DNA from: JAFAGX01 sp035623255
GTDB taxonomy: Bacteria; Acidobacteriota; Terriglobia; Terriglobales; Acidobacteriaceae
NCBI GenBank assembly: GCA_035623255.1
Contig: DASPTU010000041.1
Span: forward strand, 29,562 to 93,561
DNA: 64,000 nucleotides
Reading direction: 5' to 3'
Shown here: positions 51,071 through 59,523 of the stretch, one piece after another
How the letters are laid out: each line of letters opens with the position of its first letter
How positions within the stretch are numbered: position 1 is the first letter of the stretch
Made by a program: the position numbers and the translations under genes
Notes under the pieces: model-generated
Databases searched by the model: none
Told to the model about the DNA's origin: nothing
The model's input: the letters and a program-made list of their open reading frames with translations, nothing else

Positions 51071-52339
51071 ATGCGCCTACTCAAATGCCTTGCTGTCAGT
51101 CTTTTTTGCCTCTTCCTGTGTAACGTTTCGACTGCTCAGAATGATATCCAGGTAAATCCCCGCGCTCGCGCCATTCACGATTCCGCGATCGTCATCGACA
51201 CTCACGCCGACACACCGCAGCGCTTCGTGGATGAGAATTTCGATATCGGCAACACCGATCCAAACGATCACGGGCACCTAAGCCTTGACAAAGCTCGTGC
51301 CGGAAATCTGGGGGCCGAGTTCTTTTCGATTTGGGTTGATCCGGATACCAATCAAGGCCACTTCGCGAAGCGAACGCTCGACTTGATTGACTCGGTATAC
51401 GAACAGGCAGCCCGTCATCCTGATCACATGATGATGGCATATTCCGTCGCCGATATTGAACGCGCTCGTAAGGAGAGAAAGTTGGCAGCCTTAATGGGCA
51501 TCGAAGGCGGCCATTCAATCGAGAATGATGTCCGGCTCTTACGAGACTTTTATCGTCTTGGCGTTCGTTACATGACGCTTTCGTGGTCGAACACCAACGA
51601 ATGGGCCGACTCCTCAGGTGACATCAGCGATCCCAAAGTCGAGCATCACAACGGACTTACCGATTTCGGCAAACAGGTTGTCCTTGAGATGAATCGCCTG
51701 GGCATGATGGTCGACATTTCTCATGTATCCGATAAAACCTTTTGGGACGCGATTTCGGTGACGAAAGCCCCGGTCATCGCCTCGCATTCCTCGTCTCGCG
51801 CGCTGAGCAGCGCACCGCGAAATATGACCGATGACATGCTGCGAGCCGTGGCAAAGAACGGCGGAGTCGTGGACGTGAATTTTTTCTCCGGTTTTGACGA
51901 CCAGAAATATTGGGACACGGTACAGGCGCAGCGGGAAGAGCAAAAGGCGGCAATCCAGGCGCAGCTGGAAAAGATGAAGGCGGAGGGCAAAACGCCGACT
52001 TACCTTGATGCGGATCGGATCCAGCGAGAGTACATAGCGAAGATTCCCCGCCCGCCCTTCAAGGTTCTCATCGACCAAATAGATCACATCGCCAAAGTGG
52101 CGGGCGTTGATCATGTGGGCCTGGGATCAGATTTCGACGGGGTCAGCGGAGCCACGCCCGAAGGTATGAACTCCGCCGCTGATCTGCCAAAGATCACGCA
52201 AGGATTGCTGGACCGCGGATACAGTGCGGAGGACATTCACAAGATTCTCGGCGGGAACGTTCTGCGGGTATTCGCTGAAGTGGAACGTGTGAGCCGCGAA
52301 ATGAAGGCAGAACAGGCTCACCCCGCCACGGGCAAGTAA
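51071..52339 (+). CDS. Exported membrane dipeptidase (peptidase family M19)
   Basis: 422 residues with a signal peptide (LLKCLAVSLFCLFLCNVSTAQ). The binuclear zinc site of renal-dipeptidase-type enzymes is visible: IDTHADTPQ (His-x-Asp), MGIEGGHSIE (bridging Glu), VDISHVSDKTFW and IASHSSSRALS (His ligands), and LGSDFDGV (Asp). It should hydrolyse dipeptides, including D-amino acid forms, in the periplasm. The region about 290-320 is a Gln/Lys-rich insertion (REEQKAAIQAQLEKMKAEGK) absent in classical members and likely a surface helix. It lies between the small membrane protein and the cyclophilins. Confidence 0.94.
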   Translation: MRLLKCLAVSLFCLFLCNVSTAQNDIQVNPRARAIHDSAIVIDTHADTPQRFVDENFDIGNTDPNDHGHLSLDKARAGNLGAEFFSIWVDPDTNQGHFAKRTLDLIDSVYEQAARHPDHMMMAYSVADIERARKERKLAALMGIEGGHSIENDVRLLRDFYRLGVRYMTLSWSNTNEWADSSGDISDPKVEHHNGLTDFGKQVVLEMNRLGMMVDISHVSDKTFWDAISVTKAPVIASHSSSRALSSAPRNMTDDMLRAVAKNGGVVDVNFFSGFDDQKYWDTVQAQREEQKAAIQAQLEKMKAEGKTPTYLDADRIQREYIAKIPRPPFKVLIDQIDHIAKVAGVDHVGLGSDFDGVSGATPEGMNSAADLPKITQGLLDRGYSAEDIHKILGGNVLRVFAEVERVSREMKAEQAHPATGK

Positions 52340-52382
52340 ATTGCCTCTGGCGTACAATTCAATGCTTAACCATTCAAAAGCA

Positions 52383-52441
52383 GATTCCTCGATTTCGCCC
52401 AATCCTTCGGAGGCGAACGATTGGACTCCGCTCGGAATGAC
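52383..52441. repeat. REP-like repeat before the exported cyclophilin
   Basis: GATTCCTCGATTTCGCCCAA through CTCGGAATGAC, matching the repeat ends seen inside nfo (30577-30606) and the GGAATGAC/GTCATTCC ends elsewhere. Within it CGCCCAATCCTTCGG and GCGAACGATTGG form an imperfect inverted repeat. It lies just before the AAAGGAGGT ribosome site of the next gene. Confidence 0.5.
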
Positions 52442-52459
52442 AAATTAAAGGAGGTACTC

Positions 52460-53089
52460 ATGCGCAAACTCATTATTGTTTTCTTTCTTACGGCCGCTCT
52501 GCTGCCAATTGCATCCTTCGCGGCTGGGTCACAGCCGGTAGCAGTGATTGATACCACCGCCGGCAAGATGACGTGCACGCTATTTTCCGACAAGGCTCCC
52601 ATCGGCGTCGCCAATTTCATCGGTCTGTCAGAGGGAACCAAAGACTGGACCAGCCCGGTCACCCATCAGAAAAAGCATGGCGTGCCGTTGTACGACGGGA
52701 CGATTTTTCATCGGGTGATCCCCAATTTCATGATCCAGGGCGGCGACCCTCTTGGTACGGGGACCGGCGATCCGGGATATCAGTTCAAGAACGAAACCTC
52801 TTCTGATCTGAAATTCGATCGGCCGGGGCGCCTGGCTTATGCCAATGCGGGTCCTGACACCAATGGTTCTCAATTTTTCATCACGGAAGTGCCCTATCCC
52901 AGCTTGAATGGCGGCTACACGATCTTCGGACAATGCGATGACGCAAGTGTGGCCATCGTGAAGCAGATTGCGCGGATGGGACGGGACTCCAACGATCGCC
53001 CGTTTCGTCCGGTAAAGATCAACCACATCACGATCGAACACGGGGGCTCAGCGACCAAAACGTCGGCCGCGAATGCCACATCGAAGTAA
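52460..53089 (+). CDS. Exported cyclophilin-type peptidyl-prolyl isomerase
   Basis: 209 residues from ATG 52460, with AAAGGAGGT just upstream. The signal peptide is LIIVFFLTAALLPIASFA. The cyclophilin domain includes TTAGKMTCTLFSDKAPIGVANFIGLSEG, FHRVIPNFMIQGGDPLGTGTG (catalytic Arg in FHRV) and YANAGPDTNGSQFFITEV. It catalyses cis-trans proline isomerisation, here in the periplasm. The C-terminus has a short Thr/Ser tail (SATKTSAANATSK). A second cyclophilin without a signal lies 111 bases downstream, suggesting a tandem duplication giving periplasmic and cytosolic forms. Confidence 0.94.
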   Translation: MRKLIIVFFLTAALLPIASFAAGSQPVAVIDTTAGKMTCTLFSDKAPIGVANFIGLSEGTKDWTSPVTHQKKHGVPLYDGTIFHRVIPNFMIQGGDPLGTGTGDPGYQFKNETSSDLKFDRPGRLAYANAGPDTNGSQFFITEVPYPSLNGGYTIFGQCDDASVAIVKQIARMGRDSNDRPFRPVKINHITIEHGGSATKTSAANATSK

Positions 53090-53107
53090 TCTGATTCCAG
53101 GGAAATT

Positions 53108-53167
53108 ATCATCCCGAGCGAAGACGATCATCTGCAAGGCGAATGAACGTCGTGGTCGAGGGATCGG
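53108..53167. repeat. REP-like repeat between the two cyclophilins
   Basis: ATCATCCCGAGCGAAG (53108-53123) to GTCGAGGGATCGG (53155-53167), the same ends as copies at 2951 and 18569. It occupies most of the gap between the two cyclophilin genes. Confidence 0.6.
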
Positions 53168-53200
53168 CAGTTTGAGAACCTGATTTCCGAAAGGACTCCT

Positions 53201-53728
53201 ATGCCCCGCCAGCCTGGTACTTACGCGGTTTTCGACACTACTGAAGGAACGATTGCTTGCCGCTTATTCGAAAAAGAGGCTCCCAAGACGGTTGCCAATT
53301 TCGTTGAATTGGCAGAAGGCAAGCGCGAGTGGTCGCATCCGGTCAGCCGCAAAAGGAGCAAAGACCGTCTCTACGATGGCACCATTTTCCATCGCGTGAT
53401 TCCCAACTTCATGATTCAGGGCGGCGATCCGGCGGGCACCGGCTTTGGCGGGCCGGGCTATCAGTTCGAAGACGAAACCAGGGGATCTCCTCACAAGTTC
53501 GACAAGGCGGGAAAGCTGGCGATGGCCAACTCGGGCCCCAACACGAACGGATCGCAATTTTTCATTACCGTCGCGCCGACCACATGGCTCACAGGCAAGC
53601 ATACGATTTTTGGCGAGGTAGTCGAAGGACAGGACGTGGTAGACAAGATCGCGAACGTCCCACGCAACCGTCAGGACAAGCCGAATAGCGACGTGGTGGT
53701 GAAATCGGTGGCGATTGAAAAGGTATAG
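53201..53728 (+). CDS. Cytosolic cyclophilin-type peptidyl-prolyl isomerase
   Basis: 175 residues, no signal peptide. Motifs: TTEGTIACRLFEKEAPKTVANFVELAEG, FHRVIPNFMIQGGDPAGTGFGG (catalytic Arg), ANSGPNTNGSQFFITVAPT and HTIFGEVVEGQDVVDKI. It is closely related to the upstream exported cyclophilin through the shared loop GGPGYQFEDET, so the two are probably paralogues by local duplication. AAAGGA precedes ATG 53201. Role: proline isomerase for cytosolic protein folding. Confidence 0.94.
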   Translation: MPRQPGTYAVFDTTEGTIACRLFEKEAPKTVANFVELAEGKREWSHPVSRKRSKDRLYDGTIFHRVIPNFMIQGGDPAGTGFGGPGYQFEDETRGSPHKFDKAGKLAMANSGPNTNGSQFFITVAPTTWLTGKHTIFGEVVEGQDVVDKIANVPRNRQDKPNSDVVVKSVAIEKV

Positions 53729-53738
53729 TTTCCGTCAA

Positions 53739-54131
53739 TCAGTTCGCCATTACCGAAATTTCGGGTGCGTGGATAAGGGTACGATCGGCGGTTACCAGAA
53801 CCAGATCGAAAACAGCAGCAGATGCGACAAGGAACAGATCGGCGGGATCGGCATGTGGCAAGCTGATTTTGGGGAGCATTCGGGCGACGTCAAGAGTGAA
53901 TGGTGCTTCGTTGACCGGGACCTTACTGAGTGCGTAGTCAACCCAAGTGATGAAATCGTCAAATATCTTGATTCGTCCTTTGCGATAGAGCAAGAGCGTT
54001 TCCCAGATACTGACTGGCGATAGCCAAAGTTGATTTTCCGGGTTATCTAGTTCCCTGGCGACGCGGCGGGACAACCGGTGCGGTTCGCTGATGCTCCACA
54101 GCCAGATATGAGTATCCAGGAGCAATTTCAT
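53739..54131 (-). CDS. PIN-domain toxin (VapC-like) paired with a Phd-type antitoxin
   Basis: 130 residues from ATG 54131, which overlaps the antitoxin stop by ATGA. PIN features: MKLLLDTHIWLWSISE with Asp6, SPVSIWETLLLYRKG with Glu, HADPADLFLVASA with Asp, and LVTADRTLIHAP. These are the acidic metal ligands of the ribonuclease. The TxDxxL-type ending TADRTL is typical of this PIN subgroup (often annotated type II toxin-antitoxin VapC), which usually pairs with Phd/YefM-like antitoxins as here. The target RNA is unknown. ATG 54140 would add three residues. Confidence 0.85.
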   Translation of the reverse strand: MKLLLDTHIWLWSISEPHRLSRRVARELDNPENQLWLSPVSIWETLLLYRKGRIKIFDDFITWVDYALSKVPVNEAPFTLDVARMLPKISLPHADPADLFLVASAAVFDLVLVTADRTLIHAPEISVMAN

Positions 54132-54370
54132 TTTTGCCATGCTTCCCAGTCGTCGAGGCTGCCAATGGGCCCCACGATATCCCCTACAACCTTCATGGTT
54201 CCGGCCATGCAGCCGAGCCAACTCTTGGGCCTTTCTTCAGGCGCCGGAGGAATGACCTCGGCCACTGGGCGACCGAAGCGGGTTACCCGGATCGGCTTGC
54301 GCGTCTTGCGCACTTCCTCGAGAATACCGAGACACTTGGCCTTAAATTCGGAGATGGCGATTTCCTTCAT
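54128..54370 (-). CDS. Phd/YefM-type antitoxin
   Basis: 80 residues: MKEIAISEFKAKCLGILEEV, then KTRKPIRVTRFGRPVAEVIP, the exact layout of Phd/YefM antitoxins (dimerising N-terminal DNA-binding domain followed by a toxin-binding tail, ending DDWEAWQK). It is coupled to the PIN toxin by a 4-base overlap. A consensus promoter and a palindrome lie directly upstream, and the start codon sits at about the expected transcription start, so the mRNA may be leaderless or nearly so. Confidence 0.85.
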   Translation of the reverse strand: MKEIAISEFKAKCLGILEEVRKTRKPIRVTRFGRPVAEVIPPAPEERPKSWLGCMAGTMKVVGDIVGPIGSLDDWEAWQK

Positions 54371-54376
54371 TTCCCT

Positions 54377-54405
54377 TTTATACCATAGTCAATGACCATG
54401 GTCAA
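54377..54405 (-). promoter_or_regulatory. Sigma-70-like promoter with overlapping palindrome for the Phd/PIN operon
   Basis: On the minus strand TTGACC (54405-54400) and TATAAA (54382-54377) are separated by exactly 17 bases. A perfect 12-bp palindrome TGACCATGGTCA (54393-54404) overlaps the -35 box, a natural site for autorepression by the antitoxin. The antitoxin ATG begins at 54370, 7 bases after the -10 box. Confidence 0.7.
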
Positions 54406-54514
54406 ACATTATAAGCGGCACGCCTTACATAAGATCGCCCGGGGGAGGCTCCCTCCTGTACTGTCGGATCTGAATCTGGGTTTGCGAAATACTACCTGGC
54501 GCCCGGGCCTGTGG

Positions 54515-55441
54515 CTAGACGCCGATTACGCCCACCAGTTCTTTTACTGCGCCAGCGCTGCGGTTGAGCTGCTCCTGCTCGTACGCGGTAAGCTTGATCT
54601 CGATAATCTGCTCGATACCCTTTGCCCCTAACTTTACCGGCACGCCGACGAATAGCCCATTGATGCCGTACTCCCCTTCCAGATAAGCAGCACAGGGCAG
54701 AATCTTCTTCTTGTCTTTCAGAATCGCCTCGACCATTTCGGTAACGGCGGCGGATGGTGCGTAATAGGCGCTGCCGGTTTTCAGGTATTTCACAATCTCT
54801 GCGCCGCCATCGCGTGTGCGCTGAACCAGGCGTTCGATGGTCTGCGGGTCGATCAACTCGGTGATGGGGATGCCGGCAACCGTCGAGTATCTAGGCAGCG
54901 GAACCATCGAGTCGCCGTGGCCGCCGAGGACGAATGCGGTAACGTTCTCCACGCTAACCTTCAAGTGGTCGGCAATGAATGCGCGGAAGCGGGCCGAGTC
55001 CAGCACACCGGCCATTCCGATGACCCGCTCGCGGGCAAAGCCACTCATTTTGTATGCAGCTTGCGCCATCGCATCCAGCGGATTTGAAACAATGATGAGA
55101 ATGCAGTCCGGGGAGAACTGCACGGCCTTGCTGACCACATCTTTCATGATGTTGAGGTTCGTATTCAGCAGGTCGTCGCGGCTCATGCCCGGCTTGCGCG
55201 GAATACCCGCGGTTATGACGACGATATCGGACTTGGCAGTGTCCGCGTAGTCCTGAGTTCCGATGATGTGGCAATCGCGTTTCTCAATCGGCATGGCCTC
55301 CAGCAGATCGAGGCCTTTGCCCTGCGGAATGCCTTCAACGATGTCGATCAGTACGACATCGGCCAGTTCTTTGGAGGCGATCCAGTGGGCGGCGGTGGCA
55401 CCCACATTTCCCGAACCCACAACCGTCACTTTCTTACGCAT
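54515..55441 (-). CDS. mdh: Malate dehydrogenase (NAD-dependent, LDH-like type)
   Basis: 308 residues. NAD-binding KVTVVGSGNVGATAAHWIAS at the N-terminus; substrate/active-site motifs VVITAGIPRKPGMSRDDLLNTN, IIVSNPLDAMAQAAYKMSGF, MAGVLDSARFRAFIA (catalytic Asp) and FVLGGHGDSMVPLPRYSTV (catalytic His). The Arg-rich loop PRKPGMSR fits oxaloacetate/malate rather than pyruvate. Reaction: malate to oxaloacetate in the TCA cycle. AAGGAG precedes ATG 55441. It follows icd by 57 bases on the same strand, so the two are a likely operon. Confidence 0.95.
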   Translation of the reverse strand: MRKKVTVVGSGNVGATAAHWIASKELADVVLIDIVEGIPQGKGLDLLEAMPIEKRDCHIIGTQDYADTAKSDIVVITAGIPRKPGMSRDDLLNTNLNIMKDVVSKAVQFSPDCILIIVSNPLDAMAQAAYKMSGFARERVIGMAGVLDSARFRAFIADHLKVSVENVTAFVLGGHGDSMVPLPRYSTVAGIPITELIDPQTIERLVQRTRDGGAEIVKYLKTGSAYYAPSAAVTEMVEAILKDKKKILPCAAYLEGEYGINGLFVGVPVKLGAKGIEQIIEIKLTAYEQEQLNRSAGAVKELVGVIGV

Positions 55442-55498
55442 GATCTCCTTCCCAACAACATCTGTGTGTTCTCATTGCCATCAGTGGTTCAATTTTCT

Positions 55499-56926
55499 TC
55501 AACGCGCCGCGCTCAGCACCGCGGCATCCATGTTCTCGATGATGTAATTGGCGAACTCACTCGTTCTGACTTTGGTCGCGCCTTCCATCAACCGCTCGAA
55601 ATCATAAGTGACTTTCTTCTGCTCGATGGTGCTTTCCACTCCATGCTCAATCAGGTCCGCCGCCTCGGTCCAGCCGAGAAAACGGAACATCATCACTCCG
55701 GAAAGAATCACTGAACCGGGATTAATCACGTCCTTGTCGGCGTACTTGGGCGCAGTACCGTGTGTGGCCTCGAAGATCGCGTACCCATCACCAATGTTGG
55801 CGCCCGGCGCAATGCCGAGGCCGCCCACCTGGGCCGCGCATGCATCGGAAATGTAGTCCCCATTCAAATTCGGCGTGGCCAGCACCGAGTACTCATCCGC
55901 CCGGGTCACCACCTGCTGGAAAATCGAGTCTGCGATGCGATCGTTGATCATCAGCTTCTTTTTCCAGGCCCCTGTGCCATGCGTGGCGTAAATTGCAGCC
56001 AGCACGTCACGGACTTCCTGGTAAACGGAATTTTGAAAATCATCCGAGGCAAACTCCAGTCCGGGTTCCACCAGATGCGCATTTTCTTCAATGGTGATGT
56101 TTGGGTTACGGTCTTTATTGTCCAGAATCCAGCTCTCCCGCTCAGTGACGAGCTGGTTGCGAAACTCTTCGGTAGCCAGTTCGTAACCCCACTTGCGAAA
56201 TGCGCCTTCAGTGAATTTCTGAATGTTTCCCTTGTGTACCAGCGTCACCTTGTTGCGGCCGCTTTCGAGCGCGAATTGAATGGCCATCCGAACCAACCGC
56301 TTCGTACCTGTAATAGAAATCGGCTTGATTCCTATGCCCGAATCCGTGCGAACCGACTTCTTGCCTCCCTTCAACATTTCGCGGTTAATGAAGTCAATCA
56401 TCTTAGCGGCTTCGGGAGTTCCTTCCTCCCACTCGATGCCCGCGTAAACGTCTTCCGTGTTCTCGCGGTAAATCACCACGTCCATGCGCTCAGGATTCTT
56501 TACGGGTGAGGGAGTGCCTTTGTAATACTTCACGGGACGCACACAAGCGTAGAGATCCAGAATCTGCCGCAGGGCCACATTCAAAGAACGTATGCCGCCG
56601 CCCACTGGCGTGGTCAGCGGACCCTTGATCGCGACCCGCAAATCGCGGACGGCGCTTACCGTATCTTCCGGAAGCCAGTTCTTAAACTTGGAAAATGCCT
56701 TCTCGCCTGCGAACACCTCATACCAGGCAACATGCCGTTTGCCTTTGTAGGCCTTGTGCACCGCCGCATCAAACACGCGCACGGACGCTTTCCATATGTC
56801 GCGACCGGTGCCATCACCCTCGATGAAAGGAATGATGGGATTGTCAGGCACCGAATAGCGCCCATGGTTGTAGCTGATCCGAGCGCCGGTGCTGGGCACC
56901 GCTAGTCCGTTATAAGACGCTGCCAT
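55499..56926 (-). CDS. icd: Isocitrate dehydrogenase (NADP-type, monomer about 475 aa)
   Basis: 475 residues from ATG 56926, chosen over ATG-like codons upstream because the conserved region begins NHGRYSVPDNPIIPFIEGDG. Key motifs: FIEGDGTGRDIW, GPLTTPVGGGIRSLNVALRQ (isocitrate-binding Arg/Ser), VIYRENTEDVYAGIEW, VHKGNIQKFTEGAFRKWGYE, MINDRIADSIFQQVVTRADE, NLNGDYISDACAAQVGGLG and FEATHGTAPKYADKDVINPG. It converts isocitrate to 2-oxoglutarate. NADP preference follows from the E. coli-like motifs, not from a direct test. It is transcribed with mdh, two TCA-cycle enzymes together. Confidence 0.96.
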   Translation of the reverse strand: MAASYNGLAVPSTGARISYNHGRYSVPDNPIIPFIEGDGTGRDIWKASVRVFDAAVHKAYKGKRHVAWYEVFAGEKAFSKFKNWLPEDTVSAVRDLRVAIKGPLTTPVGGGIRSLNVALRQILDLYACVRPVKYYKGTPSPVKNPERMDVVIYRENTEDVYAGIEWEEGTPEAAKMIDFINREMLKGGKKSVRTDSGIGIKPISITGTKRLVRMAIQFALESGRNKVTLVHKGNIQKFTEGAFRKWGYELATEEFRNQLVTERESWILDNKDRNPNITIEENAHLVEPGLEFASDDFQNSVYQEVRDVLAAIYATHGTGAWKKKLMINDRIADSIFQQVVTRADEYSVLATPNLNGDYISDACAAQVGGLGIAPGANIGDGYAIFEATHGTAPKYADKDVINPGSVILSGVMMFRFLGWTEAADLIEHGVESTIEQKKVTYDFERLMEGATKVRTSEFANYIIENMDAAVLSAAR

Positions 56927-57008
56927 TACTGGTTGCCTCGTGCGAGGAATCAAACCCACAATTATAAAGGTTTAGGTGGCGAGCGAGGCTACAAGACAGT
57001 GACATCCC

Positions 57009-57416
57009 TCAACGGGAGCGGCTGGTTATAAGAGTCATGATTGCGTTGGTGAACCGGTTGCACCCGCGTTCACCGTCAGAAAGATCGACTCCCCAGAATT
57101 TCTTCTGCGGCTGCAGACATTCGACGCCGGCGCGCAATTCGTTGGGGGCAAGCTGTCGAATCCATACGATCCGGAAGCTTGCCTTTTGACGGCCGCGCTG
57201 CAATGCGATAACTACACCAGGTTCCAACTGCGCGCGTAAGCCTCCAAGTTGCGCTCCGTTGTCTGTGATATCGACAGTGTGAACCAGTTGAGTGGCCTCG
57301 TCGACGGAAACTCTGACACCCAGAACCATCTTGCTGCGACGTGTGTTCCGCTTTTCCAGCACGGAAAGTATTATCGTGCGCCAGCAAGCGACGGAAAAGT
57401 TACTAAGGTCAGACAA
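57009..57416 (-). CDS. PilZ-domain protein
   Basis: Up to 135 residues. The outer start is TTG 57416, but GTG 57362 is also reasonable and would remove an N-terminal stretch of doubtful sequence. The core EKRNTRRSKMVLGVRVSVDE, VHTVDITDNGAQLGGLRAQL, QRGRQKASFRIVWIRQL and ELRAGVECLQP fit a PilZ domain: an Arg-rich entry, the D-x-S/T-x-x-G motif as DITDNGAQLGG and beta strands. PilZ proteins are cyclic di-GMP receptors, but the Arg-x3-Arg/NxSxxG residues are only partly kept, so ligand binding is uncertain. It is upstream of icd on the same strand and divergent from the small exported protein gene. Confidence 0.6.
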   Translation of the reverse strand: MSDLSNFSVACWRTIILSVLEKRNTRRSKMVLGVRVSVDEATQLVHTVDITDNGAQLGGLRAQLEPGVVIALQRGRQKASFRIVWIRQLAPNELRAGVECLQPQKKFWGVDLSDGERGCNRFTNAIMTLITSRSR

Positions 57417-57447
57417 GACGCTGCAAGCAGTACTCTACAATGCATAA

Positions 57448-57915
57448 ATGCGTTGTTTCCTTTGCCGTGCAGTACTGGCTTCCTTCGTCCTTTTGTATTC
57501 ATTTCAGCACTGCCGGGCGCAGGAATCGGAAAAAGCTCTCACGCAACCAGACAACGCGAATGGCAGTGGTGTCGACGTGCAGATTCGGCCCGCAGCTCCG
57601 GTGCATAAATTCTGGGACCGGGAGAATATTTTGCTTTTTTCCAGCGTGGCCTTCACCCGCGGTATGGACTATGCATCCACCCGCAACTTTCAGGCGCGGG
57701 GCCGCAAAGAAATCCTGCTTCCTCAGGACGTGGTAAACAATTCAGCCGCTTTCGCCAGCCTCGAGGCGGCCGGCACGATGACCTCGGTGGGAATCTCCTA
57801 CATCTTCCATCGCACCGGACATCATACGTCGGAACGATGGATGTCCATCGGCCACATCAGCGTAACGGCCTTTGGCGACATTCGGAATTACTGCCTAAAA
57901 TCGAAGCATCAGTGA
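57448..57915 (+). CDS. Exported protein of unknown function
   Basis: 155 residues with a signal peptide (LCRAVLASFVLLYSFQHCRA). The mature part has FWDRENILLFSSVAFTRGMD, NFQARGRKEILLPQDVVNNS, AAGTMTSVGISYIFHRTGHH and SIGHISVTAFGDIRNYCLK. It appears to be all-helical or mixed, perhaps with a hydrophobic hairpin anchoring it to a membrane, like small acidobacterial proteins of the same shape. No family recognised. Co-oriented with the next gene, 94 bases apart. Confidence 0.65.
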   Translation: MRCFLCRAVLASFVLLYSFQHCRAQESEKALTQPDNANGSGVDVQIRPAAPVHKFWDRENILLFSSVAFTRGMDYASTRNFQARGRKEILLPQDVVNNSAAFASLEAAGTMTSVGISYIFHRTGHHTSERWMSIGHISVTAFGDIRNYCLKSKHQ

Positions 57916-58009
57916 GCGTTTCGCGCTTCTGTGAGAAGCTGTCTTGAGGCAACGGTTATACTGTCTCAGGATCGAGGACAGGACCCGCACGGGGAATAGG
58001 AGAGCTCGC

Positions 58010-58537
58010 ATGGGCCGCAATCGCGCGCTACGTCCCATCATCTTAACCATTTCGTTAACACTATTATCAGCCCTGGCTGCGGCTGAGCGAGCGACCGACA
58101 GGGTACAGATAGGTCGACCCATCGTGGTGCAGGCTGGCGAGAAGGCGGGTGATGTGGTGTGCGTCGCCTGCTCTATTCGTGTGCGCGGGCAAGCTGCGGG
58201 AGACGTGGTAGCAGTTGCGGGGAGCATCGCACTCGAAAGCGGCGCCCAGGTCGGAGGCGACAGTGTCGCGGTCGGAGGCAGTATTCGCCTCGAAGGCGAC
58301 GCGAGAGTTGCCGGAGATGCAGTTGCTGTTGCCGGATGGGTCCACCGTGACCCTGAGGCTGTAATTCGGGGGGATGTTACTTCGGTAGGAGGGCCAGGTT
58401 GGATGCTGCCGCTTCTACTCGCTCCTTTTCTGTTGATAGGAGCAATTGTCGCCCTAATCATCTGGCTCGTGCAGCGAAAACGGCAACCGGTGCCCGGGAT
58501 GGCCTATCCTGCTGGGACGCCAATGACGCGTTCGTAG
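58010..58537 (+). CDS. Membrane protein with bactofilin-like repeat domain
   Basis: 175 residues from ATG 58010, placed by AGGAG just upstream. A signal peptide (PIILTISLTLLSALAAAE) precedes a domain of six to seven short repeats: AGDVVCVACSIRVRGQ, AGDVVAVAGSIALESG, GGDSVAVGGSIRLEGD, AGDAVAVAGWVHRDPE, RGDVTSVGGPGW. This is the beta-helix repeat of polymer-forming (bactofilin) proteins. A C-terminal helix (LPLLLAPFLLIGAIVALIIWLV) anchors it, leaving a basic tail (QRKRQPVPG). The topology suggests an exported bactofilin-like domain facing the periplasm, unlike cytosolic bactofilins. Partner unknown. Confidence 0.75.
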   Translation: MGRNRALRPIILTISLTLLSALAAAERATDRVQIGRPIVVQAGEKAGDVVCVACSIRVRGQAAGDVVAVAGSIALESGAQVGGDSVAVGGSIRLEGDARVAGDAVAVAGWVHRDPEAVIRGDVTSVGGPGWMLPLLLAPFLLIGAIVALIIWLVQRKRQPVPGMAYPAGTPMTRS

Positions 58538-58711
58538 ATTTCCCGTATATCGCAGCAGCTACGATCCAGTTCTGCTTCCAACCCCTGGTTCAACTTTTCC
58601 TGGGCATCCTGCAGTGCGGCTTCCAGAAGAACGTCTGCCAGAAGCGAAGTCTGGCTTGGAACGGCTCAGCTTAGCACGGACTGCCGACGCGCTCGTCGAA
58701 CTCGAGAGCGT

Positions 58712-59290
58712 CTAGCGCCCGTCTCCCCACCGGCGGTGGCCAAAATACTTGCGCACACCGATCGCGTTGTACCTTCCCCAAGGACCGTTGTTCCCCAAAT
58801 CTGCCGTGCCCAAATACTTATCTCGCGCTCCGAGACGATCGAAGAGGAAGTGCTGGGTGACGCGAAACTCAAATCCCTTGGCCAGATAAACGCCGAGTCC
58901 CCATGAGTGTTCAATGCCGATGGCATCGAACGACCACGTATAGAGAGTTTTTGGAAGATTCCTGCCGAAGAGGAAAGATGGTTGACCGAAAAGCATGAAG
59001 CGCCGGAGCTGTCCCTGACCGAATGGACGGACTTCCAGGTAGCCCGAAATCATGTAGCGTGCAAACGCGCTGCAGGGGGCATTCACGCCGCCGTAGCTCC
59101 CTGCGTTGGATGCACACAAGTTGGGATCGATCTCATTGTGAGGGGGAGCGAGGTCAAATTGCGCATAGCCCCACAATGTGTCGTGCGGTAAGAAGAATCG
59201 GTCGCTGGAGCCGGTGATGGATTCGTCCTGCGCCTGTACCACTGCACATAAAACCAGGGATAGGCAAAGCCAAAGCAGTGATTGCTTCAT
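58712..59290 (-). CDS. Exported beta-barrel-like protein
   Basis: 192 residues from ATG 59290, the start of a signal peptide (LLWLCLSLVLCAVVQAQ). The rest is built of alternating strands with aromatic ends: LWGYAQFDLAPPHNE, FMLFGQPSFLFGRNLP, WSFDAIGIEHSWGLGVYLAK, FEFRVTQHFLFDR and YNAIGVRKYFGHRRW, a pattern of small outer-membrane barrels, though the last residue is not Phe. Two cysteines (LCASN, PCSAF) may form a disulfide. Function not known. Acidobacteria encode many such proteins. It stands alone on the minus strand. Confidence 0.65.
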   Translation of the reverse strand: MKQSLLWLCLSLVLCAVVQAQDESITGSSDRFFLPHDTLWGYAQFDLAPPHNEIDPNLCASNAGSYGGVNAPCSAFARYMISGYLEVRPFGQGQLRRFMLFGQPSFLFGRNLPKTLYTWSFDAIGIEHSWGLGVYLAKGFEFRVTQHFLFDRLGARDKYLGTADLGNNGPWGRYNAIGVRKYFGHRRWGDGR

Positions 59291-59523
59291 GCACTCTCCA
59301 ATCTTTTGTAGATTTGCCGGCCTAGTGTAAAGGACACAAATTGTAGCGCAGACTTCGCTACCGCTCTGTAGCACTTTCGAAGCCCACGTCGGAGCTACGA
59401 AAAATCATATCTCCGCGGAGTTTTCCTCCAATTACTTGAATTTCCCATCCGTAAATCCAAAGAATTCAATAATTCGGTTTGGTCAGCCTATTGCACGGGT
59501 ACTGTGGACCCAGGGAGCCCTTC

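Noticed and set aside
55760..56509. Plus-strand frame of 249 codons inside icd
   Set aside because: Antisense shadow of a core enzyme.
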